A stretch of DNA of 64,000 nucleotides from Caulobacter sp048541825 (GTDB taxonomy: Bacteria; Pseudomonadota; Alphaproteobacteria; Caulobacterales; Caulobacteraceae): contig NZ_CP183332.1 in NCBI RefSeq assembly GCF_048541825.1, positions 2,046,001 to 2,110,000 of the forward strand, in the 5' to 3' direction. Below, piece after piece: positions 1-8,736 of the stretch. Both the position numbers and the translations under genes were made by a program. Below the pieces are notes generated by a model. That model made no database searches. It was not told the DNA's origin and worked only from the letters and a program-made list of their open reading frames with translations. The stretch's first letter is position 1. Each line of letters starts with the position of its first letter.

Positions 1-1
1 C

Positions 2-247
2 ACCCCGGGCCAGGACAAGGGCCAGTCGGTCGCGGCCTTCCTGCGCGAGCAGCCTTTCATGGGCTCGACCCCGATCTTCGTGGGCGATGACCTGACCGAC
101 GAGGACGGCTTCGCCGCCGCCGCGCGTCTGGGCGGCTACGGTGTTCTGGTGGGCGAGATGCGCCCAACCGCCGCCAGCTTCCGGCTGAAGGACACCGCTG
201 CGGTGTCGGCCTGGCTGGAGGGCGTTGCGACGCTGATGCCCGCATGA
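2..247 (+). CDS. otsB: Trehalose-6-phosphate phosphatase, C-terminal part
   Basis: Only the last 81 codons are present; the start lies before the window. The protein would remove phosphate from trehalose-6-phosphate in the cytoplasm, the second step of OtsA/OtsB trehalose synthesis. The visible part carries the HAD-superfamily lysine region (KGQSVAAFL) and the acidic motif IFVGDDLTDEDGF that binds magnesium. Its TGA stop overlaps the ATG of otsA by 4 bases, so the two are translationally coupled. The pairing with otsA makes the substrate assignment strong despite truncation. Confidence 0.9.
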   Translation, partial: TPGQDKGQSVAAFLREQPFMGSTPIFVGDDLTDEDGFAAAARLGGYGVLVGEMRPTAASFRLKDTAAVSAWLEGVATLMPA

Positions 248-1728
248 GCCGGCTGATCGTCGTTTCCAACCGGGTCAACCCGCCCCCCAGCCCCGGAGAG
301 GGCGACGGCGAGGGCAGCGTCGGCGGCTTGGCCATGGCCCTGGCTGCGGCCCTGCGCGAATATTCCGGGATCTGGTTTGGCTGGAGCGGCAAGACCACAC
401 CGCAGTTCACCGGCCAGCTGGCCATGCAGAGGGTCGACGGCGTCACCACCGCCACGGTCGACCTCGAGGAAGTCGACTATCAGGAATATTACAACGGCTA
501 CGCCAACAAGACCCTTTGGCCGCTGTTCCACTACCGCGTGGACCTGACCGCCTATGACCGCTCGTTCGGCGAGGGCTATGACCGGGTCAACAAGCGCTTC
601 GCCGAGACCCTGCGGCCGCTGATCGAGCCCGACGACGTGATCTGGGTTCACGACTACCACCTGATCCCGATGGCCCGTGAGCTGCGGCGGATGGGCGTCA
701 CCAACCGCATCGGCTTCTTCCTGCACATCCCCTGGCCCGCCCACCAGCTGGTGGTCACCCTGCCCCGTCACCGGCCGCTGGTGGAGGCGATGTTCGACTA
801 TGACCTGATCGGCTTCCAGACCGACGAGTCCCGCCATGCCTTCGAGGGCTATGTCACCTCCGAGGTCGGCGGCTCGGTCGCCGCGAACGGCGCGCTGACG
901 GCGTTCGGCAAGACCACTCGCGCGGCCACCTTCCCGATCGGCATCGATGCCGAGGACTTTGCCCGCATCACCCAGAGCCCGCGCGCCCGCAAGGTCTATG
1001 ACCGCATGCTGGCCCACAGCGTGTTTCGCAAGATGGTCGTGGGCGTCGACCGCCTGGACTATTCCAAGGGCCTGGAAGAACGCCTGATCGGCTTCGAGCG
1101 CTTCCTGCACGACAATCCCGACATGCGCCGCGAGGTCATGTTGCTGCAGATCGCGCCGCTGTCGCGCGATGAGGTCGAGGCCTATCAGGACCTGCGCTCG
1201 CGCCTGGACGGCCTGATCGGCCGGATCAACGGCGCCTATGCCGAGATGGACTTCACGCCGATCCGCTATGTGAACAAGTCCTATCGGCGCGACGAGCTGG
1301 CCGGGGTCTACCGCGCCGCCAGGGTGGGGCTGGTGACACCCCTGCGGGACGGCATGAACCTGGTGGCCAAGGAATATGTCGCCTCCCAGGACCCCGAAGA
1401 CCCTGGCGTGCTGATCCTGTCGCGCTTCGCCGGCGCGGCTCGCCAGCTGTCCGAAGCCCTGATCATCAATCCCAACAGTCCGGAGGAAATCTCCGACGCC
1501 CTCAGCCGCGCCCTGGCCATGGGCCTGCCCGAGCGCAAGCGGCGCTGGGAGGCCCTGTTCGACAATGTCCAGCGCAAGGACGTCACCGCCTGGCGCGACG
1601 CCTTCGTCGGCGCCCTGACGGCGCCCGCCGAAGAGGGCCAGCCGGTTGCGCAGTCCAGGGCGCTGGTGGAGGCCTCCGCTCCGGCGCCGGTCCAGAGGAA
1701 GGCCCCATCCTCGCTGTCCCTGCAGTAG
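244..1728 (+). CDS. otsA: Alpha,alpha-trehalose-phosphate synthase (UDP-forming), GT20
   Basis: 494 residues, a little longer than the usual OtsA. It transfers glucose from a nucleotide sugar to glucose-6-phosphate, giving trehalose-6-phosphate, a cytoplasmic osmoprotection route. GT20 motifs appear in order: SNRVNPP near the N-terminus, WVHDYHL and HIPWP in the first third, VDRLDYSKGL in the middle, and DGMNLVAKEYVA in the nucleotide-sugar site. The C-terminal ~30 residues are Ala/Pro-rich and look like a dispensable tail. Start is the ATG inside the otsB stop (ATGA overlap). Confidence 0.95.
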   Translation: MSRLIVVSNRVNPPPSPGEGDGEGSVGGLAMALAAALREYSGIWFGWSGKTTPQFTGQLAMQRVDGVTTATVDLEEVDYQEYYNGYANKTLWPLFHYRVDLTAYDRSFGEGYDRVNKRFAETLRPLIEPDDVIWVHDYHLIPMARELRRMGVTNRIGFFLHIPWPAHQLVVTLPRHRPLVEAMFDYDLIGFQTDESRHAFEGYVTSEVGGSVAANGALTAFGKTTRAATFPIGIDAEDFARITQSPRARKVYDRMLAHSVFRKMVVGVDRLDYSKGLEERLIGFERFLHDNPDMRREVMLLQIAPLSRDEVEAYQDLRSRLDGLIGRINGAYAEMDFTPIRYVNKSYRRDELAGVYRAARVGLVTPLRDGMNLVAKEYVASQDPEDPGVLILSRFAGAARQLSEALIINPNSPEEISDALSRALAMGLPERKRRWEALFDNVQRKDVTAWRDAFVGALTAPAEEGQPVAQSRALVEASAPAPVQRKAPSSLSLQ

Positions 1729-1747
1729 ACCCGCCCGGACGAGGAGC

Positions 1748-2176
1748 CTAGGTCTGCGGCGTCCGAAGCACGCCGCTGCGGATGACCGGCAGCAGGAACG
1801 TCGCCAGCAGGGCCAGGTTGGGGATCGCGTTCATCCCATAGCCTGTGGCGATCGACATCGGGGTGTCGATCACGAACCAGATCAGTACGCCGCCGACCAG
1901 CCCGCGCCAGACGGGGGTGGCGCGCTCGCCCAGCAGGATCGCGGCCTGGATGGTCACCGCCGCCGTCACGGCCCAGCCGATGGTCACCGCGCCCATCACG
2001 GCCAGGCTGAAGCGCATCTGCGCATTCAGATCCAGCGGCTCCGGGCCGTTCAGCATACCGAAGATCAGACGGCTTGGCCCGCTGGTGGCCTCAAGGCCGC
2101 CGCCGACCAGAACGGCGCCGAAGACGCCGACCCCCCAACACCACACCGTCAACCAGTTGCGCCAGAAGCCTGACAT
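1748..2176 (-). CDS. Small integral membrane protein, unknown function
   Basis: 142 residues with about four hydrophobic segments (roughly residues 5-27, 52-78, 88-108 and 115-135) and short polar loops, so probably an inner-membrane protein. I do not recognise a family and see no catalytic motif. It is convergent with otsA, 19 bases away, and sits downstream of the M56/BlaI pair on the same strand with a 97-base gap, so co-transcription is possible but unproven. Hydrophobic periodicity and codon use support a real gene. Confidence 0.7.
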   Translation of the reverse strand: MSGFWRNWLTVWCWGVGVFGAVLVGGGLEATSGPSRLIFGMLNGPEPLDLNAQMRFSLAVMGAVTIGWAVTAAVTIQAAILLGERATPVWRGLVGGVLIWFVIDTPMSIATGYGMNAIPNLALLATFLLPVIRSGVLRTPQT

Positions 2177-2273
2177 CGCGCTCTCCCAAGTTTTGCCTGA
2201 TGCAACCTAGAAGCACCGGCCGAAGGCGTACAATTACCTGTCAGGTCATGGCGCCGTGTCGCGGCCCGGGGGG

Positions 2274-3173
2274 TCAGGGTTCGAGGGCCAGGGACATCCG
2301 TGCATAGATCACGGCCTCGGGCCAGATCACCGGCGCCGCCTCGGGCCTCGGCGGACCTTCCGGCTGGGCCGACCAGGCGCCGACGGCGGCGGTCAGGCTC
2401 ATCACCATCACCAGCGCCCCGCCCAGGGCCGAACGGTGCAGGGTCGGCTGGGGCCGGGTCAGCATGATCACCCGCTCTTCCAGCGGATGGGGCGCGGCGG
2501 CCGGCCAGTGACAGCCCAGCGGCAGGGCGCGGGCGCCCAGCTGGGTCTTCAACAAGGTGCGGGCATAGAGGCCGCGCTCGCGCGACAGCCGCCCCATGAC
2601 CCGGGCGTCGCAGGCCAGCTCCTGATCCAGCCGCGCCTCGCGCACCGCCAGATGGATCAGGGGATTGAACCAGCCCAGGCACTGGATCAGCGCCATCAAC
2701 GCATTGACGCGCGGATCCAGTCGTTCGATGTGCGCGCGCTCATGCGCCCGGATCAGCCCGCGCTCGGCCTCGGTGAACCGGGTCTGATAGTCATCCGGCA
2801 CCACAATGCGCGGGGCCAGCACCCCGACCACGGCCGGGCCAGCCCGTCCCGAACGGGCGCTCTGCATGAAACGCGACTGACTCAAGACCAGCAGCGCCAG
2901 GGCCAGCGACACGCCGACCAGCCAGACGCCGCCCAGGATCGCGGCATGGTCGCCCGACAGGATGAAGTGACGCGCGGCTGCGGCGCCGGGCTCGGCGGCG
3001 CGGGCGGGCAGCAGGGCCGCAAGGCCCGCCGCCACCGGCAGCAGCCACAGCAGATAGGCGACCTCGGCCCCGAACAGGGCCCGGGTCGGACGGCGCAGGC
3101 TCAGGACCAGCAGGATCGCCAGACCGGCGGCCAGATTGCAGAAGACCAGATGGGTGAGGGCCTCAGTCGCCAT
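2274..3173 (-). CDS. M56-family (BlaR1-like) membrane metallopeptidase, antirepressor
   Basis: 299 residues. Hydrophobic segments near residues 10-27, 37-60 and 75-100 precede a zinc peptidase domain with the HExxH motif in AHERAHIERLDP (about residue 145) and the downstream ELACDARVMG element typical of M56. Family members sense envelope stress or beta-lactams and trigger cleavage of a BlaI-type repressor. The 5' end overlaps the BlaI-family gene by 11 bases, the standard two-gene arrangement. There is no C-terminal penicillin-binding sensor domain like that of BlaR1, so the signal is unknown. Confidence 0.88.
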   Translation of the reverse strand: MATEALTHLVFCNLAAGLAILLVLSLRRPTRALFGAEVAYLLWLLPVAAGLAALLPARAAEPGAAAARHFILSGDHAAILGGVWLVGVSLALALLVLSQSRFMQSARSGRAGPAVVGVLAPRIVVPDDYQTRFTEAERGLIRAHERAHIERLDPRVNALMALIQCLGWFNPLIHLAVREARLDQELACDARVMGRLSRERGLYARTLLKTQLGARALPLGCHWPAAAPHPLEERVIMLTRPQPTLHRSALGGALVMVMSLTAAVGAWSAQPEGPPRPEAAPVIWPEAVIYARMSLALEP

Positions 3174-3531
3174 GTTCCAGGTCCTCGATCAGGCGCTTGA
3201 GGCGCGCGATCTCCTCGGCCTTCAGCGCGCGATGCTGGGCGAAGTGACTGATCATCGGGGCCAACTGGCCTTCGAACAGACGGTCCAGAAGCCCCTGGCT
3301 CTCGGCCTGGACATAGACGCTGCGGGCGATCAGGGGCCGATAGCCGTGCTTGCCCTCGGCGCGCTCGGACTTGATGGCCTTCTTTTTCAGCAGCCGGTTG
3401 ATCAGCGTCTTGACCGTGGCCTCGCCCCAGGACTGGCTGGCGCCCACCTCGGCCACCAGTTCGTCGGCCGTCAGCGGCTCACGCCGCCACAGCGCTTCCA
3501 TCACATGACTTTCGGCCGAGGTGATATGCAT
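3163..3531 (-). CDS. BlaI/MecI/CopY-family transcriptional repressor
   Basis: 122 residues, the usual length. An N-terminal winged helix (HITSAESHVMEALWRREPLT, then TVKTLINRLLKKKAIKSERA) is followed by a short dimerisation helix region. Such proteins bind as dimers to dyad operators and are inactivated by their partner M56 peptidase, encoded next with an 11-base overlap. A dyad ATTAC-N4-GTAAT lies 6 bases upstream of the start codon, as expected for autoregulation. No beta-lactamase gene is adjacent, so the target regulon lies at least partly elsewhere. Confidence 0.9.
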   Translation of the reverse strand: MHITSAESHVMEALWRREPLTADELVAEVGASQSWGEATVKTLINRLLKKKAIKSERAEGKHGYRPLIARSVYVQAESQGLLDRLFEGQLAPMISHFAQHRALKAEEIARLKRLIEDLEHGD

Positions 3532-3536
3532 GACTC

Positions 3537-3550
3537 ATTACATCCGTAAT
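3537..3550 (-). promoter_or_regulatory. Probable BlaI-type operator, ATTAC-N4-GTAAT
   Basis: A perfect 5-bp inverted repeat, ATTAC ATCC GTAAT, immediately upstream of the blaI-like start. It resembles the dyads bound by BlaI/CopY proteins and is placed for autorepression. Binding is inferred. Confidence 0.6.
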
Positions 3551-3662
3551 ACTGCCTGACGCTATACCCGTCGCGTGGTCTGTCAAGCGGCGCAGCGCAT
3601 GCGGCGGCCGGCGTCGCTGACCCGCGGTGCGCAAAATCCTGCAGGTAGGGTGAACCGCGATC

Positions 3663-3712
3663 TTGCCACCGGTGTCTCACCCTCCTCATTGTCAATGACA
3701 CCGGTTTCCATT
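3663..3712 (+). promoter_or_regulatory. Paired ACCGGT operators upstream of the hydratase/transporter operon
   Basis: Two sites: GCCACCGGTGTCTC (CCGG at 3669-3672) and AATGACACCGGTTTCCATT (CCGG at 3701-3704). The second closely matches the sites beside uxaC (17942-17959), uxaA (19177-19196) and eda (11656-11673). The centres are 32 bases apart, about three helical turns. They most likely bind the LacI-family protein encoded at 17993-19063. Confidence 0.7.
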
Positions 3713-3770
3713 AGAGACATCGCAGACCCGTAAAGCGGGCTGTCGGGTTATTGTAGGGAGGACTAGCGGC

Positions 3771-4589
3771 GTGACCGTTTCCGCAGCCGAGAGCGATGTG
3801 TTCGCACCGGCGTCCATAGCTTCCCAATTCGTCAAGGCGCGCCTCGCCGGCGTCAGTGTCCCCGGTTATCCAGGCGGCGTGCTCCCTGTCACCATGGCTG
3901 ACGGTTATGCCGTTCAAGACCTGGCCATCGAGTCCTGGCCAGATGAACTGGTCGGCTGGAAGGTCGGCTATGTCCCGCCGCAGCATCAGGCTCGCCTGGG
4001 CGCCGAGCGTCTGGCCGGCTGCATTTTCAAAAAGAACCTGTGGGACGCCACCGACGCGCCGACTCCGTTCCGCGCCATCGAGGGCGGCTTCACCGCCGTC
4101 GAGGCCGAGTTCATTGTCCGCCTGGGAAAGGATGCACCCGAGGGCAAGACCGACTGGACCGCCGAGGAAACCGCCGACTATGTGGGCGAGCTGATCCTGG
4201 GCGTCGAGATCGCCGGCAGCCCGCTGAAGACCATCAACGTCCTGGGCCCGCCCATCGTGGCCTCGGACTTCGGCAATAATGACGGCCAGATCCTGGGTCC
4301 CGTGCTCGAAAACTGGCGCGACATCGCCTGGGAAGACATGGCCGTCGAGACCACGATCAACGGCGTCGTCGTCGGCACGGGCACGGCGGCTTCAATCCCC
4401 GGCTCGCCGCTCGCGGCCCTGGCCTTCCTGCTGGGTCACGTCGCCTCGCGCGGCCGGCCGCTGAAGAAGGGCATGCTGGTCACCACCGGGGCCAGCACTG
4501 GCATCCACGACGTGGTTACGGGCGACGCCGCAACCGTTAGCTTCGGCGCGCTGGGACAGGTGGAGTGCGTCGCCGTCCCGGCCAAATAA
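3771..4589 (+). CDS. FAH-superfamily 2-keto-acid hydratase/decarboxylase (MhpD-like)
   Basis: 272 residues. The fold matches the 2-oxopent-4-enoate hydratase / 4-oxalocrotonate decarboxylase branch of the FAH superfamily: an acidic metal-binding region (AVEAEFIVRLG near residue 108), the VEIAGS segment, the GTGTAASIPGSPLAALAFL stretch and the late MLVTTGASTG segment. These cytoplasmic Mg-dependent enzymes hydrate or decarboxylate short 2-keto acids. Start is GTG with a strong AGGGAGGA site 8 bases upstream. The gene precedes a hexuronate-type transporter and has uronate-regulon operators upstream, so a role in sugar-acid catabolism is inferred; the substrate cannot be read from sequence. Confidence 0.82.
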   Translation: MTVSAAESDVFAPASIASQFVKARLAGVSVPGYPGGVLPVTMADGYAVQDLAIESWPDELVGWKVGYVPPQHQARLGAERLAGCIFKKNLWDATDAPTPFRAIEGGFTAVEAEFIVRLGKDAPEGKTDWTAEETADYVGELILGVEIAGSPLKTINVLGPPIVASDFGNNDGQILGPVLENWRDIAWEDMAVETTINGVVVGTGTAASIPGSPLAALAFLLGHVASRGRPLKKGMLVTTGASTGIHDVVTGDAATVSFGALGQVECVAVPAK

Positions 4590-4623
4590 GAAAACGACAA
4601 CTCAGGGTAAGGAAGACGTATCC

Positions 4624-5898
4624 ATGGTCATTCCCAAGGCTCCCGAACCGTCCGAGAAGATCGGTCGGTATCGGTGGGTGATCGTCAGCCTGCTGTTTGC
4701 GGCGATGGTCATCAACTATGTCGATCGGCAGACGATCGGCATTCTGAAGTCGGATCTCTCCAAGGAGTTCGGCTGGAGCGAGGGCGACTACGCCGACCTC
4801 GTCTTCTATTTCCAGCTGTCCTACGCCGTGGCCTATCTGGTCTGGGGCAAGATCATGGACAAGATCGGGGCCCGCTGGGGCTTCGGCATCGCCTTCCTGA
4901 TCTGGCAAGTCGCCCACATCGCCCACGCCGGCGCGCGCGGCCTCAACGGCTTCATCTTCGCCCGCATGGGCCTGGGCATCGGTGAGGCCGGCGGCTTCCC
5001 AGGCGGCATCAAGGCCGTGGCCGAGTGGTTCCCCAAGAAGGAGCGCGCCTTCGCCACCGGCATCTTCAACGCCGGCACCAATATCGGCGCGATCGTCACC
5101 CCGCTAGTGGTGCCCGGCATCGTGCTGGCCTGGGGCTGGCAGATGGCCTTCATCGTCACCGGCGTGGCCGGCCTGGTCTGGCTGCCCATCTGGCTGATCC
5201 TGTATCGCACGCCGCGTCAGCATAAGAAGATCGGCGCCGCCGAACTGGCCCATATCGAGCAGGACGAAGCCGATCCGGTGGAGAAGATCCCCTGGGTCAA
5301 GCTGCTGACCAAGCGCGAGACCTGGGCCTATGCCCTGGGCAAGTTCCTGATCGATCCGATCTGGTGGATGTTCCTGTTCTGGCTGCCCGACTTCCTGGGC
5401 AAGCGCTATGGCCTGGACCTGAAGACCTTCGGCCCGCCGCTGATCGCCATCTATCTGCTGTCGGATGTCGGCAGCGTGGGCGGCGGCTGGCTGTCGTCGA
5501 ACTTCATGAAGATGGGCTGGAGCATCAACAAGGCCCGCAAGATCACCATGCTGATCTGCGCCCTACTGGCCGTGCCGGTGATGTTCGCGGCCAATGTCGA
5601 CAGCGTCTGGCTGGCCGTGCTGATCATCGGCGTCGCCACCGCGGCTCACCAGGGCTTCTCGGCCAACCTGTATACCCTGCCGTCGGATGTCTTCCCGCGC
5701 GGCGCGGTGGGTTCGGTGGTCGGTATCGGCGGCATGCTGGGCGCCGTCGGCGGCATGGTGTTCTCCAAATACATCGGCAAGGTCCTGGAGGAGATCGGCA
5801 CCTACACCCCGATCTTCATCATCGCCGGCAGCGCCTATCTGGTGGCCCTGCTGGTGGTCCACCTGCTGACCCCCAAGATGGAGCCGGTGAAGATCTAG
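4624..5898 (+). CDS. exuT: MFS hexuronate transporter, ExuT-like (anion:cation symporter family)
   Basis: 424 residues with 12 predicted membrane helices. The N-terminal motif MVINYVDRQTIGILKSDL, the loop KIMDKIGARWGF and the helix-4 signature RMGLGIGEAGGFPGGIKAV are typical of hexuronate/phthalate-type anion symporters. It would import galacturonate or glucuronate through the inner membrane. It lies 34 bases after the hydratase, probably in the same transcript under the two ACCGGT operators, and ends just before a strong terminator. Substrate is inferred from the uronate catabolic genes in this window; a related sugar acid is possible. Confidence 0.85.
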   Translation: MVIPKAPEPSEKIGRYRWVIVSLLFAAMVINYVDRQTIGILKSDLSKEFGWSEGDYADLVFYFQLSYAVAYLVWGKIMDKIGARWGFGIAFLIWQVAHIAHAGARGLNGFIFARMGLGIGEAGGFPGGIKAVAEWFPKKERAFATGIFNAGTNIGAIVTPLVVPGIVLAWGWQMAFIVTGVAGLVWLPIWLILYRTPRQHKKIGAAELAHIEQDEADPVEKIPWVKLLTKRETWAYALGKFLIDPIWWMFLFWLPDFLGKRYGLDLKTFGPPLIAIYLLSDVGSVGGGWLSSNFMKMGWSINKARKITMLICALLAVPVMFAANVDSVWLAVLIIGVATAAHQGFSANLYTLPSDVFPRGAVGSVVGIGGMLGAVGGMVFSKYIGKVLEEIGTYTPIFIIAGSAYLVALLVVHLLTPKMEPVKI

Positions 5899-5923
5899 GT
5901 CTTCGTCCTTTCCACACGATTGG

Positions 5924-5956
5924 AGCCCCCGTCGCCTTTGCGCCGGGGGCTTTTTT
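5924..5956 (+). terminator. Rho-independent terminator after exuT
   Basis: An 8-bp stem, AGCCCCCG paired with CGGGGGCT, with a 12-base loop, followed by six T. It ends the hydratase-exuT transcript 26 bases after the stop codon and separates it from the following oxidoreductase gene. Confidence 0.9.
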
Positions 5957-6011
5957 CTGGCCCGTAGCCCAGCCAGAGCCTATTTCCAGAGCGGTTTCGA
6001 GGAGTGCCGCC

Positions 6012-7049
6012 ATGTCCCCCACCCCGCTCAAGGTCGCCCTGGTCGGCTACGGCTTCGCCGGTAAGACCTTTCATGCGCCGCTGATCGCCGCCACGCCGGG
6101 CCTGGAGCTGCATACGGTGGTGTCGAGCGACGCGGCCAAGGTGCGGGCCGACTTTCCCGAGGTCGCGGTGGTCAACGCCGATGTGGTCCGGGCCGTGGCC
6201 GATCCGGCCATCGACCTGGTGGTCATCGCCACGCCCGACGCCCTGCACGCCAGCCAGGCCCACGCCGCCCTCGATGCCGGCAAGCACGTGGTGATCGACA
6301 AGCCCTTCGCCGTCACCCTGGACGAAGCCCGCGCCATCGCCGACCACGGCAGGCGCGCCAGTCGCCTGGTCAGCGTGTTCCAGAACCGCCGCTGGGACAG
6401 CGACTTTCTGACCCTGCAGGCCCTGATCGCCCGGGGCCATCTGGGCGAAATCGTCCAGTACGAAAGCCATTTCGACCGCTTCCGACCGCTGGTCCGCGAC
6501 CGCTGGCGCGAAAAGCCCGGCGCCGGGGTGTTGCTGGACCTGGGGCCCCATCTGATCGATCAGGCCCTGGTGCTGTTTGGCAAGCCCGAGGCGGTCTATG
6601 CCGACATCGCGGTTCAGAAGGACGGCGGCGTGGCCGGCGACTATTTCCACCTGCTGCTGCGCTATCCCCGCCTGCGGGTACTGCTGCACGCCAGCCAGAT
6701 GACCCAGGCCACCAACCTGCGCCTGGCGGTGCATGGCACGAACGGCAGCTTCATCAAGAGCGGCCTGGACACCCAGGAGGACCATCTGAAGGCGGGCATA
6801 AGGCCCGGCGCGCCCGGCTATGGCGACGATCCCCGCCTGGGTGTCCTGATCCAGCTGGAAGACAGCGAACCGGTCAGCACGCCTGTGCAGCCCCTGCCCG
6901 GCGACTATCGCGCCTATTATTCCGGGATCCGCGACGCGATCACCGGCGGCGCGGCCAGCCCGGTGCCGGTCGAGGAGGCCCTGCGGGTCATGGAGGTGAT
7001 CGACGCCGCCCAGCGCAGCGCCGCGGAGCGCCGCGAGATCGTCCTGTAG
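6012..7049 (+). CDS. Gfo/Idh/MocA-family NAD(P)-dependent oxidoreductase (YdgJ-like)
   Basis: 345 residues from the ATG at 6012, preceded by a GAGGAG site. The N-terminal Rossmann fold has GYGFAGKTFHAPLI (dinucleotide loop) and the EKP-like motif VVIDKPFAVTLDEA near residue 100. The substrate domain contains GAGVLLDLGPHLIDQAL with the conserved histidine. The GKTFHAPL signature is typical of the YdgJ/IolW subgroup, known as scyllo-inositol dehydrogenases, but substrates vary widely. An open frame continues upstream, but the start at 6012 matches the family N-terminus. It sits after the exuT terminator and so has its own promoter. Confidence 0.85.
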   Translation: MSPTPLKVALVGYGFAGKTFHAPLIAATPGLELHTVVSSDAAKVRADFPEVAVVNADVVRAVADPAIDLVVIATPDALHASQAHAALDAGKHVVIDKPFAVTLDEARAIADHGRRASRLVSVFQNRRWDSDFLTLQALIARGHLGEIVQYESHFDRFRPLVRDRWREKPGAGVLLDLGPHLIDQALVLFGKPEAVYADIAVQKDGGVAGDYFHLLLRYPRLRVLLHASQMTQATNLRLAVHGTNGSFIKSGLDTQEDHLKAGIRPGAPGYGDDPRLGVLIQLEDSEPVSTPVQPLPGDYRAYYSGIRDAITGGAASPVPVEEALRVMEVIDAAQRSAAERREIVL

Positions 7050-7059
7050 GCGAAGAGGG

Positions 7060-7368
7060 TTAGTGGCTGACCGGGCCGGTCTCGCGTCGACCCGACAGCG
7101 CCAGGCCGGCGTCCAGGCCGCGCCGCCACAGCAGGTCGGCGTCATACAGCACCATGCCGTCCATCAAGGTCAGGCGCAGCAGCATGCGGGTGGGCAGCAA
7201 CAGGGTCCGCCGCATCGCCACCCGCGCGCCAAAGGCCGTCAGGTCCAGAACCGCCACCGGCTCGGCGCGACCGCCGCCGGTGACGAGGTCGCCACGCAAC
7301 AGACAGGCCCGGCGGCTCGCGGTGCGGCGCTCGACAGGCTGTTGCAGGAAGGCGTCCACGTCTGACAT
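7060..7368 (-). CDS. PilZ-domain protein
   Basis: 102 residues, a single PilZ-like domain. The arginine-rich N-terminus (ERRTASRRACLL) and the LDLTAFGARV segment correspond to the RxxxR and [DN]xSxxG elements that bind cyclic di-GMP; here the serine position is Thr. Such small proteins relay c-di-GMP to motility or surface functions. It is convergent with the oxidoreductase and 11 bases from it. Ligand binding is inferred from the motif only. Confidence 0.7.
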   Translation of the reverse strand: MSDVDAFLQQPVERRTASRRACLLRGDLVTGGGRAEPVAVLDLTAFGARVAMRRTLLLPTRMLLRLTLMDGMVLYDADLLWRRGLDAGLALSGRRETGPVSH

Positions 7369-7480
7369 GACGCAAAACTAAGCCGCGAAGTGTCTAGGAA
7401 TAGTTCCCTAGGGTGGTAAGCGAACGGTGAACCTGGGCTTGGCTGTGTTGAGCCCCTGGCAAGCGCCGGACGCCCCGCCC

Positions 7481-8548
7481 TCAAGCGTCCCGCAGATCCT
7501 TCTTCGTCGTCCGATAGGCCTTCTGCAGGGTCAGCTGCCGACGGCGCTCGGTGTCCTTGGCGATCCGCTGGGTCTTGCTTTCAACCGCCGCCAGTTCCAG
7601 CCCCAGCTTCTGGAACGACGCCCAGCGGGCGGGGTCCAGGGTCCCGCTCTGCAGCGCGCCGCGCACGGCGCAGCCCGGTTCATTGGCGTGGCCGCAGTCG
7701 CGGAACCGGCATTGCTCGGCCAGACGTTCGATGTCGTCGAACACCACGCCCAGCCCCTCCTCGGCGTCGATCAGCCCCACTTCGCGGATGCCGGGCGTAT
7801 CCAGGATCATGCCGCCGCCGGGCAGCAGGACCAGCTGGCGATGGCTGGTGGTATGGCGGCCCCGGGCGTCGGTCTCGCGGATCGCCTGGGTGGCCATCCT
7901 GTCCTCGCCCAGCAGCACATTGACCAAAGTGGACTTGCCGACGCCCGACGAGCCGATCAGCACGCAGGTTTCTCCTGCCGCGATCTGGGCGCTCACAGCG
8001 TCCAGACCCGCGCCCTCACGGGACGACACCGCGATCACCGGGCAGCCCGCCGCCAGGGCGGCGACGTCATCGACCAGGGCCTGCGGCGCGTCGGAGAGGT
8101 CAGACTTGGTCAAAAGCACCACGGGCCTCGCGCCGCTCTGCCAGGCGGCGGCCAGATAGCGCTCGAGCCGGCGCGCATTGAAATCGGCGTTCATCGAGGT
8201 GACCACGAACGCCACGTCGATATTGGCGGCGATCACCTGCAGGGTCTGGACGCTGTCGGCGGCCCGCCGTGCGAAGGCGGTGCGGCGCGGCAGGATGGCG
8301 TGAAGGGTAGCCGAGCGTTCGGCCAGATTGGTCGTCAGCGCCACCCAGTCGCCCACCACCGGGACGCCGGCCTCTCGCGCCTCGTGAAGCAGGCGGCCGG
8401 ACGGTTTGGCGCGCAGCTCGCCCTCGTCGGTGGCCACCACATAGGCCCCGCGCCGTTGCACGATGACGCGCCCCGGGGCGTGGCCGGCGCGGGCGTGCGG
8501 TTCAAAGTCCCGCGCCAACGCGTCGGACCAGCCATATTGATCGATCAA
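7481..8548 (-). CDS. rsgA: Ribosome small-subunit-dependent GTPase A
   Basis: 355 residues. A late-stage 30S maturation GTPase with the circularly permuted G-domain order: LLTKSDL (G4), then SSREGAG (G5), then GSSGVGKST (G1 P-loop), a switch region with TTSHRQ, and LDTPG (G3). An N-terminal OB-like region precedes it, and a C-terminal zinc site follows (CRFRDCGHANEPGCAV, Cys-Cys-His-Cys). It releases maturation factors from the small subunit on GTP hydrolysis. It stands alone here, with no obvious operon partner. Confidence 0.95.
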   Translation of the reverse strand: MIDQYGWSDALARDFEPHARAGHAPGRVIVQRRGAYVVATDEGELRAKPSGRLLHEAREAGVPVVGDWVALTTNLAERSATLHAILPRRTAFARRAADSVQTLQVIAANIDVAFVVTSMNADFNARRLERYLAAAWQSGARPVVLLTKSDLSDAPQALVDDVAALAAGCPVIAVSSREGAGLDAVSAQIAAGETCVLIGSSGVGKSTLVNVLLGEDRMATQAIRETDARGRHTTSHRQLVLLPGGGMILDTPGIREVGLIDAEEGLGVVFDDIERLAEQCRFRDCGHANEPGCAVRGALQSGTLDPARWASFQKLGLELAAVESKTQRIAKDTERRRQLTLQKAYRTTKKDLRDA

Positions 8549-8736
8549 GGGCGACGTCTTTCAACTCGAAGCGGTCAGTCTAGCACCCCGCACCGACCAA
8601 GGCTTCATTCGGTCCGCATCCGGCGTCGATCTTGTATCCCCCCGGCTTCCCGCGCCTAACCCGCTGAAATCCCTCACCCAGGCCGAGCCAACTCCCCCGA
8701 CATGCGCACCGCCGTATACTGTCTTCACCTCAGGGC

